Source of the DNA: Ectothiorhodospira mobilis
Lineage (GTDB): Bacteria > Pseudomonadota > Gammaproteobacteria > Ectothiorhodospirales > Ectothiorhodospiraceae
Direction: 5' to 3'
Assembly: GCF_900114895.1 (NCBI RefSeq)
Contig: NZ_FOUO01000013.1
Location: forward strand, 1-62,838
DNA: 62,838 bases
Shown: in pieces, positions 36,572-46,347 of the stretch
How positions within the stretch are numbered: position 1 is the stretch's first letter
Layout: each line of letters opens with the position of its first letter
Program-made: the position numbers and the translations under genes
The notes under the pieces: model-generated
What the model saw: only the letters and a program-made list of their open reading frames with translations
What the model was told of the DNA's origin: nothing
Databases searched by the model: none

Positions 36572-37963
36572 ATGCCGCCAAACGAAACGCCCATGAGTCC
36601 CAAGAAGCGCCCCATCTCCCCCCACGTCGCCTGGTTCCGGGAGGCCGCCCCCTACATCAATGCCCATCGGGAGCGCACCTTCGTCGTCTGCATCGGCGGC
36701 GAGATGGCCCTGCAGGAGGGCTTCGCCGCGCTGCTGCACGACATCGCCATCCTGCAGACCCTGGGGGTGCGTCTGGTGCTGGTGCACGGCGCCCGGCCGC
36801 AGATCGAGCAGCGCCTGCGGGAACGGGGGGCGGACATGCAGTACGTCCACGGCCTGCGTCTGACGGATGCCGTGGCCCTGCAGGCGGTGAAGGAGGCGGC
36901 GGGGGCCCTGCGCGCCGAGATCGAGGCCCTGCTCTCCATGGGCCTGCCCAACACCCCCATGTCCGGTGTGCGGCTGCGGGTGTCCTCGGGCAATTACGTG
37001 ACGGCACGGCCCCTGGGGGTGCGCGGCGGCGTGGACTACCAGCACACGGGGGAGGTTCGGCGCGTGGACACCGACGGCCTGCGGCGCCCCCTGCAGGCAG
37101 GGGATCTGGTGCTGCTGCCGCCCCTGGGGTACTCCCCCACCGGCGAGATCTTCAACCTGAGCGCCGAGGAGGTGGCCACGGAGGTGGCCATCGCCCTGGA
37201 GGCGGACAAGCTGATCTTCCTCAGCCACACCGACGCCCTGCGGGACAACCGCCGGCGGCCCTTGATGCAGCTCACCGCCCAGCAGGCCGGGGACCTGCTG
37301 CAGGGCCAGCGCCCCCTGCCGGAAGACCTGGCCGCGCAGCTGCTCTGCGCCATCCGCGCCTCCCGTGCCGGGGTGCCGCGCATCCATCTGGTGGACCGGG
37401 AGCGGGACGGGGCCTTGCTGATGGAACTCTACACTCGCGAAGGGGCGGGCACCCTGGTCACCGGCGAGCGCTACGAGCGATTGCGCCAGGCGCACATCGA
37501 AGACGTGGGGGGATTGCTGGAACTGATCCAGCCCCTGGAGGCGGAGGGGATCCTGGTGCGCCGCTCCCGGGAACAACTGGAACTGGAGATCGAACGCTTC
37601 TCAGTGATCGAGCGGGACGGGATGATCCTGGCCTGCGCCGCCCTCTATCCCTTCCCCGAAGAGGGGGTGGCGGAACTGGCCTGCGTGGCGGTGCACCCGG
37701 ACTACCGGGGTGCCGGGCGGGCAGAGACCCTGGTGGCCCATCAGGAACAGCAGGCGGCCGGCATGGGCATCGAACGGGTCTTCGTGCTCACCACCCGCAC
37801 CGCCCACTGGTTCCGGGAACGGGGCTACGAGCCGGGGGACATGGACGCCCTGCCCATCGAACGCCGCCGCATGTACAACTTCCAGCGCAACTCCAAGATC
37901 TTCATCAAGCGCCTGGACCCCCGCAAGAAACCCGGCCGCGACGCCCCGCCGCCGCGGCCCTGA
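36572..37963 (+). CDS. argA: amino-acid N-acetyltransferase (N-acetylglutamate synthase)
   Basis: This 463-aa protein performs the first step of arginine synthesis. An amino-acid-kinase-like domain (about 25-290) has VRLVLVHGARPQIEQRL and GEIFNLSAEEVATEVAIAL; it usually binds feedback arginine. A GNAT acetyltransferase domain (about 310-440) has ELACVAVHPDYRGAGRAETL, the acetyl-CoA loop, and TRTAHWFRERGYEPG. The C-terminus is RRRMYNFQRNSKIFIKRLDP. It is in a probable operon with argE. Met1 or Met8 may be the start. Confidence 0.93.
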   Translation: MPPNETPMSPKKRPISPHVAWFREAAPYINAHRERTFVVCIGGEMALQEGFAALLHDIAILQTLGVRLVLVHGARPQIEQRLRERGADMQYVHGLRLTDAVALQAVKEAAGALRAEIEALLSMGLPNTPMSGVRLRVSSGNYVTARPLGVRGGVDYQHTGEVRRVDTDGLRRPLQAGDLVLLPPLGYSPTGEIFNLSAEEVATEVAIALEADKLIFLSHTDALRDNRRRPLMQLTAQQAGDLLQGQRPLPEDLAAQLLCAIRASRAGVPRIHLVDRERDGALLMELYTREGAGTLVTGERYERLRQAHIEDVGGLLELIQPLEAEGILVRRSREQLELEIERFSVIERDGMILACAALYPFPEEGVAELACVAVHPDYRGAGRAETLVAHQEQQAAGMGIERVFVLTTRTAHWFRERGYEPGDMDALPIERRRMYNFQRNSKIFIKRLDPRKKPGRDAPPPRP

Positions 37964-37979
37964 ACCAAGACGGCGGCGC

Positions 37980-38639
37980 TCAGCGGCGCCGCGCCAGGGT
38001 GAGCCCGTCCCCCAGGGGGATCAGGCTCAGGCTCACCGCGGGATCCTCGTGGGCCAGGGCATTGAAGGCGCGCAGAGCCTCGGTGTCCGGCCCATGATCG
38101 TCGGGATCCGCCACGCGGCCGCCCCAGAGGGTGTTGTCCAGGCAGACCACGCCGCCGCGGCGCACCAGGCGCAGGCAGCGGCGGTAATAATTCACGTAGT
38201 TGCCCTTGTCGGCATCGATGAAGGCCAGGTCGAAACCGCCGGCGCCCTCACAGAGCAGCGTGTCCAGGGTATCCAGGGCGGGGGCCAGCCGCAGTTCGAT
38301 GCGATCGCTCAGGCCGGCCTCGTCCCAATACCGGGCGGCGATGTCCGTCCACTCGCGACGGATGTCGCAGCAGACGAGACGGCCGTCCTCCGGCAGGGCG
38401 CCGGCCATCCACAGGGCGCTGTAACCGGTGAAGGTCCCGATCTCCAGGATTCGCCGCGCCCCCAAAAGCTCCACCAGCAGGGCCAGGAACTGCCCCTGCT
38501 CGGGGGCCAGTTGCATGTGGTGCTCCGGCAGGTGGGAGGTCTCCTCCCGCAGACGGCGGTAGAGGGGCGGCTCGCGCACCGAGACCGACTGCAGATAGGC
38601 CCGCAGGCGCGGCTCCAGGGGGGGCTTGGTATCGGGCAT
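37980..38639 (-). CDS. class I SAM-dependent O-methyltransferase
   Basis: This 219-aa member of the COMT/CCoAOMT-like family has SAM-binding EIGTFTGYSALWMAGALP, metal-site FIDADKGNYVNYY and GGVVCLDNTLWGGRV. Substrate is unknown; bacterial members act on catechol-like compounds. GGAG lies 7 bases before the ATG at 38639, which I prefer to the Met four codons upstream. It is divergent from cpdA. Confidence 0.85.
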   Translation of the reverse strand: MPDTKPPLEPRLRAYLQSVSVREPPLYRRLREETSHLPEHHMQLAPEQGQFLALLVELLGARRILEIGTFTGYSALWMAGALPEDGRLVCCDIRREWTDIAARYWDEAGLSDRIELRLAPALDTLDTLLCEGAGGFDLAFIDADKGNYVNYYRRCLRLVRRGGVVCLDNTLWGGRVADPDDHGPDTEALRAFNALAHEDPAVSLSLIPLGDGLTLARRR

Positions 38640-38793
38640 GCATTTCTCCATGCGTGCGCGGCAATGCGCATCCTGTCAAGGCACTGTCAATCGGCACCGC
38701 TATACTGACACAATAACACCGGGACGTCGGCGTGTGCCCCAGGGCACACACAACCGGTGCACATCCCCATCGCTCAAGGAGGGTCGAAAAATC

Positions 38794-39600
38794 ATGAGCT
38801 TGACGGGACTCACGGCGCGCCCTTTGCGCGTGCTCCAGATCAGCGATCTGCACCTCTGTCCCGAACCCGGGGACGTCATGGGGTCCGGGGTCGACACCGA
38901 CGAGAGCCTGGCGCAGGTCCTGTCCCGGGCCCAGCAGCGGGAACATCCCCTGGATCTGATGATGGTCACCGGCGACCTGGTCCACACCCCGGAGGGGGAC
39001 GCCTATCGCCGCCTGCGGCGCACCTTCAACCGTCTGCCCTGGCCCGTGCACTGCCTGCCGGGCAACCACGACGAGCCGGACCTCATGGAGGACACCCTGG
39101 CGGGGGACAACATCGACTGCCGCAAGGTGCTCATCCGCGGGGACTGGCTCATCCTCCTGCTGGACAGCGTCGTCCCCGGGGAATCCGCCGGGTACCTGGA
39201 CGACCACGAACTGGCCCTGCTGGAAGAGACCCTCTCCCGCCATCCGGCACGCAACGCCCTCATCTGCCTGCACCACCCGGTGATCCCCCTGGGCAGCGCC
39301 TGGATGGACCGCATCGGCCTGGCCAACACCGACGACCTCTTCCGGGTGATCGATGCCCACCCCAAGGTGCGCGCGGTCCTGTTCGGCCACGCCCACCGGG
39401 AGGTGGACGAGACGCGCAACGGGGTGCGCCTCCTGGGGGCCCCGTCCACCGGCGTGCAGTTCGCCCCCCACACCCCCGAACCCCGGCTGGATGACCTGCC
39501 CCCGGGCTACCGCCACCTCGAACTCCATGCCGACGGGCGCGTGCAGACCCGGGTGGAGTACCTGCCCCAGGCCACCGCTCTGCGGCGACGGGCCTCCTGA
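38794..39600 (+). CDS. cpdA: 3',5'-cyclic-AMP phosphodiesterase
   Basis: This 268-aa calcineurin-type phosphoesterase hydrolyses cAMP. All metal motifs are intact: QISDLHLC, VTGDLVHT, LPGNHDEPD, CLHHPVIPL and FGHAHREVD. AAGGAGGG lies just upstream of the ATG at 38794. A TATACT -10-like element at 38701 is preceded by no good -35. It converges with glgX, 6 bp between stops. The family also includes other cyclic nucleotide and phospholipid hydrolases, so substrate specificity is likely rather than proven. Confidence 0.88.
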   Translation: MSLTGLTARPLRVLQISDLHLCPEPGDVMGSGVDTDESLAQVLSRAQQREHPLDLMMVTGDLVHTPEGDAYRRLRRTFNRLPWPVHCLPGNHDEPDLMEDTLAGDNIDCRKVLIRGDWLILLLDSVVPGESAGYLDDHELALLEETLSRHPARNALICLHHPVIPLGSAWMDRIGLANTDDLFRVIDAHPKVRAVLFGHAHREVDETRNGVRLLGAPSTGVQFAPHTPEPRLDDLPPGYRHLELHADGRVQTRVEYLPQATALRRRAS

Positions 39601-39606
39601 AGGTCC

Positions 39607-41769
39607 TCAGTCGATGCCGTTGCCGGTTGGCGGCGCGGGGCGGCTGGCGTTCACCAACAGCACCATGGAGCGCCCCTGCAGCGGGTAGAGTTCGTGGCTG
39701 TGGAACTTGCGCTGGTCCGGCCGCGGCCCGCGGGGATAGACCGTATCCACCAGCACCTCCCAGCGGGTGCGTTCCGGCTTCGCCGGCAGGCGGAAGGAGA
39801 TGGGTTCGTGATCCGCGTTCAAGAGCAGGATCAGGTCCGTGTCCCGCACCCGGCGGCCGCGCTCGTCATATTCCTCGAACAGATCCCCGGCGATGAACAT
39901 CCCCAGGCTGCGGGCAAAACCCTGACCCCAATCCTCCTCGGCCATCTCCTCGCCGTCGGGCCGCAGCCAGGCCAGGTCCTTCACCCCGGCCCCCATGATG
40001 GGGCGCCCCTGGAAGAAATGCCGCCGCCGCAGGGCCGCATGCTGACGGCGCAGGCCGATGAGGTACTGGGTGAAGGGCAGCAGGTCGCGGCCGTAGGCGT
40101 CCAGGTCCCAGTCCAGCCAGGAGAGCTCGTTGTCCTGACAGTAGGCATTGTTATTGCCTTGCTGGGTGCGGCCCCGCTCGTCCCCCGCCAGCAGCATGGG
40201 GATCCCCTGGGAGAGGAACAGGGTGGCCAGCAGATTGCGTTTCTGACGGGCCCGCAGGTCCATGATGTGCTTGCTGCGGGTGGGGCCCTCCTCGCCGCAG
40301 TTCCAGGAGAGGTTGTGGCTCTCCCCGTCGCGGTTGTCCTCGCCGTTGGCCTCGTTGTGCTTCTCGTTGTAGCTGACCAGATCCTCCAGGGTGAAGCCGT
40401 CGTGGCAGGTGACGAAATTGATACTGGCATAGGGGCGGCGGCCGCTGGACTCGTACAGGTCCGATGAGCCGGTGAGGCGGTAGGCCATGTCCCCCACCAG
40501 GCCGGGCTCCCCCTTCCAGTAGGCCCGTACCGTGTCCCGGTAACGGCCGTTCCATTCCGTCCACCCCACGGGGAAGTTGCCCACCTGGTAACCCCCCTCC
40601 CCCAGGTCCCAGGGTTCGGCGATGAGCTTCACCTGGGAGAGCACCGGATCCTGGTGGATGATGTCGAAGAAGGCCCCCAGGCGGTCCACCTCGTGCAGCT
40701 CCCGCGCCAGGGCCGAGGCCAGGTCAAAGCGGAAGCCGTCCACGTGCATCTCCTGCACCCAGTAGCGCAGGGACTCCATGATCAGCTGCAATACCCGGGG
40801 ATGCTGCATGTTCAGGGTGTTGCCGCAACCGGTGTAGTCCATGTAATAGCGCCGGTCATCGTGCACCAGGCGGTAGTAGGCGTTGTTGTCGATGCCCCGG
40901 AAGGACAGGGTGGGCCCCAGGTGGTTGCCCTCGGCGGTATGGTTGTAGACCACGTCCAGGATCACCTCGATGCCCGCCGAATGCAGGGTCTTGACCATGG
41001 TCTTGAACTCGTTCACATGGCCCGAGGCGCAGTAGCGCATGTCCGGGGCGAAGAAGCCCATGGAGTTGTAGCCCCAGTAGTTGCGCAGCCCCTTCTCCAC
41101 CAGATGGCGGTCGTCCAGGAAGGCGTGCACGGGCATCAACTCCACCGCCGTCACCCCCAGGCGCTGCAGGTAGGCGATGACCGGCGCCGTGGCCAGACCG
41201 GCGTAGGTCCCGCGCAGGGCGGGATGGACCTGGGGATGGCGGGCCGTGAAGCCCTTCACGTGCAATTCGTAGATGACGGTCTCGTGCCAGGGGGTGCGGG
41301 GCGGGGCGTCGTTGCCCCAGGTGAAGGCGGTGTCGATCACCTGGGACTTGGGCATCCCGGGGGCCGAATCCCGGGCGTCGGGCTCCAGATCGCCCTCCTC
41401 TTTGCCGATGGGGTAGCCGAACAGGGCATCGCTCCACTTCACCTGGCCATGGAAGGCCTTGGCGTAGGGATCCAGCAGCAGCTTGTGGGGATTGAAGCGA
41501 TGCCCGGCGGCGGGGTCGTAGGGGCCATGGACACGATAGCCGTAGAGCAGCCCGGGACGGGCCTCCGGCAGATAGCAGTGGTACACCTGATCCGTCTGCC
41601 AGCGCATCTCGATGCGCTCCAGCTCCCGCCGCCCGGTGGCGCTGAAGATGCACAGCTCCACCTTCTCGGCGTGTTCGGAAAACAGGGCGAAATTCACCCC
41701 CTCCCCGTCCCAGGTGGCACCCAGGGGATAGGGACTGCCGGGCCAGACCGCCCAGTTGGGATGGGTCAT
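39607..41769 (-). CDS. glgX: glycogen debranching enzyme
   Basis: This 720-aa isoamylase-type GH13 enzyme cleaves alpha-1,6 branches from phosphorylase-limited glycogen. An N-terminal CBM48 ([20 protein letters not shown]) is followed by the catalytic barrel: [12 protein letters not shown], nucleophile in [13 protein letters not shown], acid Glu in LIAEPWD, and [17 protein letters not shown]. The start at 41769 ([11 protein letters not shown]) fits family length; a 27-residue upstream extension was rejected. The gene is isolated here, with no glgA, glgB or glgP in the window. Confidence 0.93.
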   Translation of the reverse strand: MTHPNWAVWPGSPYPLGATWDGEGVNFALFSEHAEKVELCIFSATGRRELERIEMRWQTDQVYHCYLPEARPGLLYGYRVHGPYDPAAGHRFNPHKLLLDPYAKAFHGQVKWSDALFGYPIGKEEGDLEPDARDSAPGMPKSQVIDTAFTWGNDAPPRTPWHETVIYELHVKGFTARHPQVHPALRGTYAGLATAPVIAYLQRLGVTAVELMPVHAFLDDRHLVEKGLRNYWGYNSMGFFAPDMRYCASGHVNEFKTMVKTLHSAGIEVILDVVYNHTAEGNHLGPTLSFRGIDNNAYYRLVHDDRRYYMDYTGCGNTLNMQHPRVLQLIMESLRYWVQEMHVDGFRFDLASALARELHEVDRLGAFFDIIHQDPVLSQVKLIAEPWDLGEGGYQVGNFPVGWTEWNGRYRDTVRAYWKGEPGLVGDMAYRLTGSSDLYESSGRRPYASINFVTCHDGFTLEDLVSYNEKHNEANGEDNRDGESHNLSWNCGEEGPTRSKHIMDLRARQKRNLLATLFLSQGIPMLLAGDERGRTQQGNNNAYCQDNELSWLDWDLDAYGRDLLPFTQYLIGLRRQHAALRRRHFFQGRPIMGAGVKDLAWLRPDGEEMAEEDWGQGFARSLGMFIAGDLFEEYDERGRRVRDTDLILLLNADHEPISFRLPAKPERTRWEVLVDTVYPRGPRPDQRKFHSHELYPLQGRSMVLLVNASRPAPPTGNGID

Positions 41770-41952
41770 GCACACTTCCTTCCGCGCCTTTGGCGCATCG
41801 ACACAAACGGGAGGGCCCGGGGGTGTATGGGCCGTGTCCGCGAAGAGCATGTATCATCACCCGGTTGCCCCCCCTGCGGTCAATGCCCGGGGGCACGCCG
41901 TCATTGCAGCGCAACATACGCCCCCTGCGGGGCCGGGAGACCAGGCATCCCC

Positions 41953-43074
41953 ATGACAACCCCCACCCCCGATCCCCGGCAACGAGAGGAGGCCATGCAG
42001 CGCTGGCTGCACGGCGTGCTGGGGGAGCACATCCCGAAGCCGACGCTGCTCTCCGCCGACGCCAGCTTCCGGCGCTACTTCCGCCTGCGGGATCACAACA
42101 TCTGCCGGGTGATCATGGACGCCCCCCCCAGCCACGAATCGGCCCGGGACTTCGTGCGCATCGACCGCCTGCTGCGGGATCTGGATCTCAGCGCCCCGCG
42201 GATCCATGCCTTCGATGGCGCCCAGGGCTTCCTGCTGCTGGAGGATCTGGGGGATCACACCTTCAGCCGCGCCCTGGGGGAGGGGGCGGACGAATCCGGT
42301 CTCTACCGCCTGGCCACGGACACCCTCATCGCCCTGCACCGGCGCTGGTCGCGCCACCATGCCCAGGACATCCCCCCCTACGACGGCACCACCCTGCTGG
42401 CCGAAGCGGCCCTGTTCCTCGACTGGTACTGGCCCGAGGCCTTCGGCGCACCCTGCCCGGAACCCCTGCGGGCGGACTTCCTGGGGGCCTGGGAGACGGC
42501 CCTGGAACCCGCCCTGATGCTGCCCCCCACCCTGGTGCTGCGGGACTTCCACGTGGACAACCTCATGGTCCTGGCGGGCCGTCACGGCGTGAACGCCTGC
42601 GGCCTGCTGGACTTCCAGGACGCGCGGGTGGGGCCGCCCGCCTACGACCTGGTCTCCCTGCTGCGGGACGCCCGCCGGGACGTGGACCCCGGCGTCGCCG
42701 AGGCCATGACGGCCCGCTACCGGGATGCCTTCCCGGGCCTGGACGCCCGGCTGCTGGATGACAGCTTCTGGCTCCTGGGGGCACAGCGCACCACCAAGAT
42801 CATCGGCATCTTCACCCGCCTGTGGCGGCGGGACGACAAGCCCGGCTACCTGCGCCACCTGCCCCGATTGTGGCGCCTGCTGGAACAGGAACTGGCCCAC
42901 CCCGCCCTGGCACCGGTGCGCACCTGGTTCGACAGCCACCTGCCCCCCGACCGCCGCCTGGCCCTCAAGGCGGGGATGCCCGCCTGTGGCGAAGACGCGC
43001 CGCAACTGGCCCACCGGGCGGGGGGGCCGGACCTGTCCACACCGCCATCGGGAGATGACCCGTGCACGCCATGA
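41953..43074 (+). CDS. amgK: N-acetylmuramate/N-acetylglucosamine anomeric kinase
   Basis: This 373-aa aminoglycoside-phosphotransferase-fold kinase phosphorylates recycled MurNAc and GlcNAc at C1. The catalytic loop is [13 protein letters not shown] and the metal Asp lies in [35 protein letters not shown] is near the N-terminus. Its 3' end overlaps murU by 13 bp, the pairing seen in Pseudomonas, where AmgK-MurU rebuild UDP-MurNAc without de novo synthesis and bypass fosfomycin-sensitive MurA. It is divergent from glgX. Confidence 0.88.
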   Translation: MTTPTPDPRQREEAMQRWLHGVLGEHIPKPTLLSADASFRRYFRLRDHNICRVIMDAPPSHESARDFVRIDRLLRDLDLSAPRIHAFDGAQGFLLLEDLGDHTFSRALGEGADESGLYRLATDTLIALHRRWSRHHAQDIPPYDGTTLLAEAALFLDWYWPEAFGAPCPEPLRADFLGAWETALEPALMLPPTLVLRDFHVDNLMVLAGRHGVNACGLLDFQDARVGPPAYDLVSLLRDARRDVDPGVAEAMTARYRDAFPGLDARLLDDSFWLLGAQRTTKIIGIFTRLWRRDDKPGYLRHLPRLWRLLEQELAHPALAPVRTWFDSHLPPDRRLALKAGMPACGEDAPQLAHRAGGPDLSTPPSGDDPCTP

Positions 43075-43751
43075 TCCTGGCCGCTGGCCGCGGCGAGCGC
43101 ATGCGCCCCCTGACGGACCACACCCCCAAGCCCCTGTTGTGCGCCGGGGGGCGCCCCCTCATCGTGCACCACCTGGAGCGCCTGGCCGCGGCCGGCTACC
43201 GGGACGTGGTCATCAACCTGGCCTACCGGGGGGAACAGATCCGGGATCACCTGGGGGACGGCCGCCCCTGGGGCGTGCGCATCCAGTATTCCCCCGAGGC
43301 CCGGGGCCTGGAGACCGGCGGCGGCATCCGCAACGCCCTGCCCCTGCTGCACAGCGACCCGTTTCTGGTGATCAACGGCGATGTCTGGAGCGACCATCCC
43401 CTGACCGCCCCCACCCTGGCCCCCGGCGATCTGGCCCACCTGGTGCTGGTGGACAATCCGGAACACCATCCCGATGGGGACTTCGTGCTGTTGGACGATC
43501 GCGTCCACGACGACCAGGCGGACGGCCCCCGCCTCACCTTCGCCGGCATCGGCTGGTACCGCCATGACCTGCTGGCGGACACCCCGCCGGGGACCTTCCC
43601 CCTGGCACCCCTGCTGCGCAAGGCCATCACGCAAGGACGGGTCGGCGGCACCCACCACCGCGGCACCTGGATGGACGTGGGTACGGTGGAGCGCCTGGCC
43701 GCCCTGGAACGGCGCCTGAGCCACGACCCGGGCCCCCTCGCAAGGGGGTAG
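43062..43751 (+). CDS. murU: N-acetylmuramate alpha-1-phosphate uridylyltransferase
   Basis: This 229-aa nucleotidyltransferase converts MurNAc-1-phosphate and UTP to UDP-MurNAc. The UTP loop [20 protein letters not shown] is intact, with [11 protein letters not shown] for the metal Asp, [10 protein letters not shown] and [15 protein letters not shown] downstream. GTG at 43062 is chosen as start: GGGAG lies 7 bases upstream and the resulting xxAMILAAG beginning matches the family. It is translationally overlapped with amgK. Confidence 0.88.
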   Translation: MHAMILAAGRGERMRPLTDHTPKPLLCAGGRPLIVHHLERLAAAGYRDVVINLAYRGEQIRDHLGDGRPWGVRIQYSPEARGLETGGGIRNALPLLHSDPFLVINGDVWSDHPLTAPTLAPGDLAHLVLVDNPEHHPDGDFVLLDDRVHDDQADGPRLTFAGIGWYRHDLLADTPPGTFPLAPLLRKAITQGRVGGTHHRGTWMDVGTVERLAALERRLSHDPGPLARG

Positions 43752-43860
43752 CGCCCACAGCCGGGCCACCGCCTTGGGGCACGGGCGCAGAAGGGATAGA
43801 ATTTTCCCATCGCTTTGGGATCACCCACCCATACCACCCCATAGATCACAGGTGCCCGCC

Positions 43861-44388
43861 ATGCCGCTTCCCAAGCCCCCCGTCCTGCTCCCCCTGGGTG
43901 TCGCCCTGCGCCTGCTGCCCGACGCGGTGCACACCCGCGTCTTCACCGCCCTGGTGAACCACCTGCTGCGGGGCCAGCCCGCCGCCGAGGAGCTGGGTCC
44001 CCTGGAAGGCAAGCGCATCTGCCTGTCAGTCACCGACCACCGCGGCGGGGTCTGTTTCCTCGTGCGCGGCCAGGGCATCACCCCCTGGCGGGCCCGCGGC
44101 GCCGACGACTGGGACGTGCGCATCCGCGGCCGCCTGGAGGACTTCTGGCGCCTGGCCACCCGCGCCGAGGACCCGGACACCCTGTTCTTCAGCCGGCGCC
44201 TGGACCTGGAGGGGGAGACCGAGGCGGGCCTGTACCTGAAAAACCTCCTGGACACCGCCGAGCCGGACTGGGAGGGCCACATCCACGCGGTCCTGGGGGA
44301 ACGGGCCGGGCGGCGCATGGTGCGTCTGCTCCACCGCCTGGGCCTGGGGCGTCACCTCCCCGGCGGCCTGCACGTCACCGACCCCTGA
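43861..44388 (+). CDS. ubiT: SCP2-type accessory protein of ubiquinone synthesis
   Basis: This 175-aa sterol-carrier-like (SCP2) lipid-binding protein of the YhbT/UbiT type carries isoprenoid quinone intermediates. Seen motifs are ALVNHLLRGQPAAEELGPLEG, DDWDVRIRGRLEDFWRLATR and DPDTLFFSRRLDLEGETEAG, then a helical C-terminus. In E. coli ubiT acts with ubiU/ubiV for oxygen-independent ubiquinone synthesis; those partners are not in the window. It converges with rimO, 7 bp between stops. Confidence 0.8.
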   Translation: MPLPKPPVLLPLGVALRLLPDAVHTRVFTALVNHLLRGQPAAEELGPLEGKRICLSVTDHRGGVCFLVRGQGITPWRARGADDWDVRIRGRLEDFWRLATRAEDPDTLFFSRRLDLEGETEAGLYLKNLLDTAEPDWEGHIHAVLGERAGRRMVRLLHRLGLGRHLPGGLHVTDP

Positions 44389-44395
44389 ATCCGCC

Positions 44396-45721
44396 TCAGA
44401 CCGTGCGGGCGAAGAGGTCGTGGTCGGAGCAGTCCTCCACCACCACCTCGGCCCAATCCCCCGGCTGCAGCCGGGCCTCCCCCTCCACAAACACCAGGCC
44501 GTCGATCTCCGGGGCATCGGCGCTGGAGCGGGCGATGGCCGTGCCCTCCTCGTCGATGGCATCCACCAGCACGGTGAGGCGGCGTCCCACCCGGGCCTGC
44601 AGGCGCTCCCGGCTGATCCCCGCCTGCACCTCCATGAACCGGGCCATGCGCTCCTCCTTCACCGCCTCCGGCACCGCCCCGGGGAGCGCATTGGCCGGGG
44701 CCCCCTCCACCGGGGAATAGGTGAAGCAGCCCACCCGATCCAGACGCGCCTCCCGGATGAAGTCCAACAGGGTCTCGAAGTCCGCCTCCGTCTCCCCGGG
44801 GAAGCCCACGATGAAGGCGCTGCGCAGGGTCAGGTCCGGACACAGGGCGCGCCAGCGCTGGATACGCTCCAGCACCCGCTCCGCCGCGGCGGGCCGGCGC
44901 ATGGCCTTGAGGATGGGGGCACTGCCATGCTGCAGGGGGATGTCCAGGTAGGGCAGGATCCGCCCCTCGGCCATGAGCGGCAGCAGGGCATCCACATGGG
45001 GATAGGGATAGACATAGTGCAGCCGTACCCACACCCCCAACTCCCCCAGGGCCGAGGCCAGGGTGGGGAGATCCGTGCGCAGGGGCCGGCCGCCCCAGAA
45101 CCCCGTGCGATGCTTCACATCCAGGCCGTAGGCCGCGGAATCCTGGGCGATCACCAAAAGCTCCCGGACACCGGCCTCGGCCAGACGCTGCGCCTCGTCC
45201 AGCACCTCGCCCATGGGCCGGCTCACCAGGGGGCCGCGAAAGCGGGGGATGACACAGAAGCTGCAGTGATGGTTACAGCCCTCGGAGATCTTCAGGTAGG
45301 CGTAGTGATCCGGCGTCAGGCGCACCCCCTGGGGCGGCACCAAACGCTCAAAGGGGAGATGGGGCGCCGGCAGATGCCGGTGCACCGCCGCCATCACCGC
45401 CTCCAGGGCATGGGGGCCGGTCACCGCCAGCACCCCGGGATGGACCCGGCGTACCCGCTCGGCCTCCGCCCCCAGGCAGCCGGTGACGATCACCCGCCCG
45501 TTCTCCCCCAGGGCCTCGCCGATGGCCTCCAGGGACTCCTCCACCGCCGCCTCGATGAAGCCGCAGGTGTTCACCACCACCAGATCCGCGTCCCCATAGG
45601 TGGGGGAGACGCGATACCCCTCGGCCCGCAGGCGGGTGAGGATGCGCTCCGAATCCGACAGGGCCTTGGGGCAGCCCAGGCTCACGAAGCCCACCCGCGG
45701 TGGGTTCCCTGCGGCACTCAC
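44396..45721 (-). CDS. rimO: ribosomal protein S12 methylthiotransferase
   Basis: This 441-aa radical-SAM enzyme adds a methylthio group to the conserved Asp of ribosomal protein S12. The N-terminal cluster cysteines are in [19 protein letters not shown] and VTGCLGAEA. The radical-SAM CxxxCxxC is [18 protein letters not shown]-terminal TRAM domain is present ([18 protein letters not shown]). The GLGCPK-type N-terminus separates RimO from MiaB. The start is GTG at 45721. The next 408 bp carry no gene. Confidence 0.93.
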   Translation of the reverse strand: MSAAGNPPRVGFVSLGCPKALSDSERILTRLRAEGYRVSPTYGDADLVVVNTCGFIEAAVEESLEAIGEALGENGRVIVTGCLGAEAERVRRVHPGVLAVTGPHALEAVMAAVHRHLPAPHLPFERLVPPQGVRLTPDHYAYLKISEGCNHHCSFCVIPRFRGPLVSRPMGEVLDEAQRLAEAGVRELLVIAQDSAAYGLDVKHRTGFWGGRPLRTDLPTLASALGELGVWVRLHYVYPYPHVDALLPLMAEGRILPYLDIPLQHGSAPILKAMRRPAAAERVLERIQRWRALCPDLTLRSAFIVGFPGETEADFETLLDFIREARLDRVGCFTYSPVEGAPANALPGAVPEAVKEERMARFMEVQAGISRERLQARVGRRLTVLVDAIDEEGTAIARSSADAPEIDGLVFVEGEARLQPGDWAEVVVEDCSDHDLFARTV

Positions 45722-45929
45722 CGCGCACCGCCCGGGCCACCGGCCCGCGGATTATGCACAGATCCGTCCCGACCCGGAGCCCATGCAACAAGGGATGTCA
45801 AGGACCTGATCCGGCCTCCGGCAAAATCTTTTTTATGCATTAGAAACAACCACTTGAGAGAGTGAACAAAAAATAACCGATCTGTCTCCGGGCCCGAATC
45901 CATGGGCTTTGGAGAGGGAATCCCCCACT

Positions 45930-45964
45930 TCATCCACAAAGTTATCCACAGGTTTTGTGGAAAA
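45930..45964. promoter_or_regulatory. cluster of three DnaA boxes before rpmE
   Basis: The perfect 9-mer TTATCCACA (45942-45950) is flanked by TCATCCACA (45930-45938, one mismatch) and, on the minus strand, TTTTCCACA (45956-45964, one mismatch). An AT-rich stretch (about 45820-45880) lies next to it. The setting is the rimO-rpmE spacer, about 165 bp before rpmE. It could be a DnaA-controlled promoter or a titration site; the usual oriC neighbours are absent. Confidence 0.6.
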
Positions 45965-46129
45965 GGGGAAAAAGGCCTTGGGACGAGAGGGGTTGCCGGC
46001 GGAAGCTCAACCGGCGCCTGGATTCCGCCGCGTAAGTGGACCTTGCCGCTGCCCGCGCTTGCCAGCGGCCCGGGTTTCCAGTATATTTCTCGCCCTTTTC
46101 CAGCGCTACAGGCTTTCGAGGGTGCTTGC

Positions 46130-46333
46130 ATGAAGCCGGAGATCCATCCCGATTACCACGAAGTGACCGTGACCTGCAGTTGCGGAAACACGATCCAGAC
46201 CCGCTCGACCCACAAGGGGTCGGAACTGCACGTGGAAGTCTGTTCCGCCTGCCATCCCTTCTATACCGGGAAGCAGAAGATCGTCGACACCGCCGGTCAG
46301 GTGGACAAGTTCCGCCGCCGCTACGGGATGTGA
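46130..46333 (+). CDS. rpmE: 50S ribosomal protein L31 (zinc-binding form)
   Basis: This 67-aa protein begins [20 protein letters not shown] and includes [20 protein letters not shown]. Cys16, Cys18, Cys37 and Cys40 form the zinc site, so this is the C+ form that can be displaced by a zinc-free paralogue under zinc limitation. Length and ending ([12 protein letters not shown]) are typical. A terminator-like hairpin lies 39 bp beyond the stop. Confidence 0.95.
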   Translation: MKPEIHPDYHEVTVTCSCGNTIQTRSTHKGSELHVEVCSACHPFYTGKQKIVDTAGQVDKFRRRYGM

Positions 46334-46347
46334 TCCCGGCCGGGGCC

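Noticed and set aside
38674-38706. Tandem TGTCAA repeats and TATACT before cpdA as a strong promoter
   Set aside because: No -35 hexamer lies at a proper distance on either strand; only the -10-like element fits.
45820-45964. AT-rich tract plus DnaA boxes as the chromosomal origin
   Set aside because: There are only three boxes and none of the usual origin neighbours (dnaA, dnaN, mnmG, parAB); retained only as a DnaA-box cluster.
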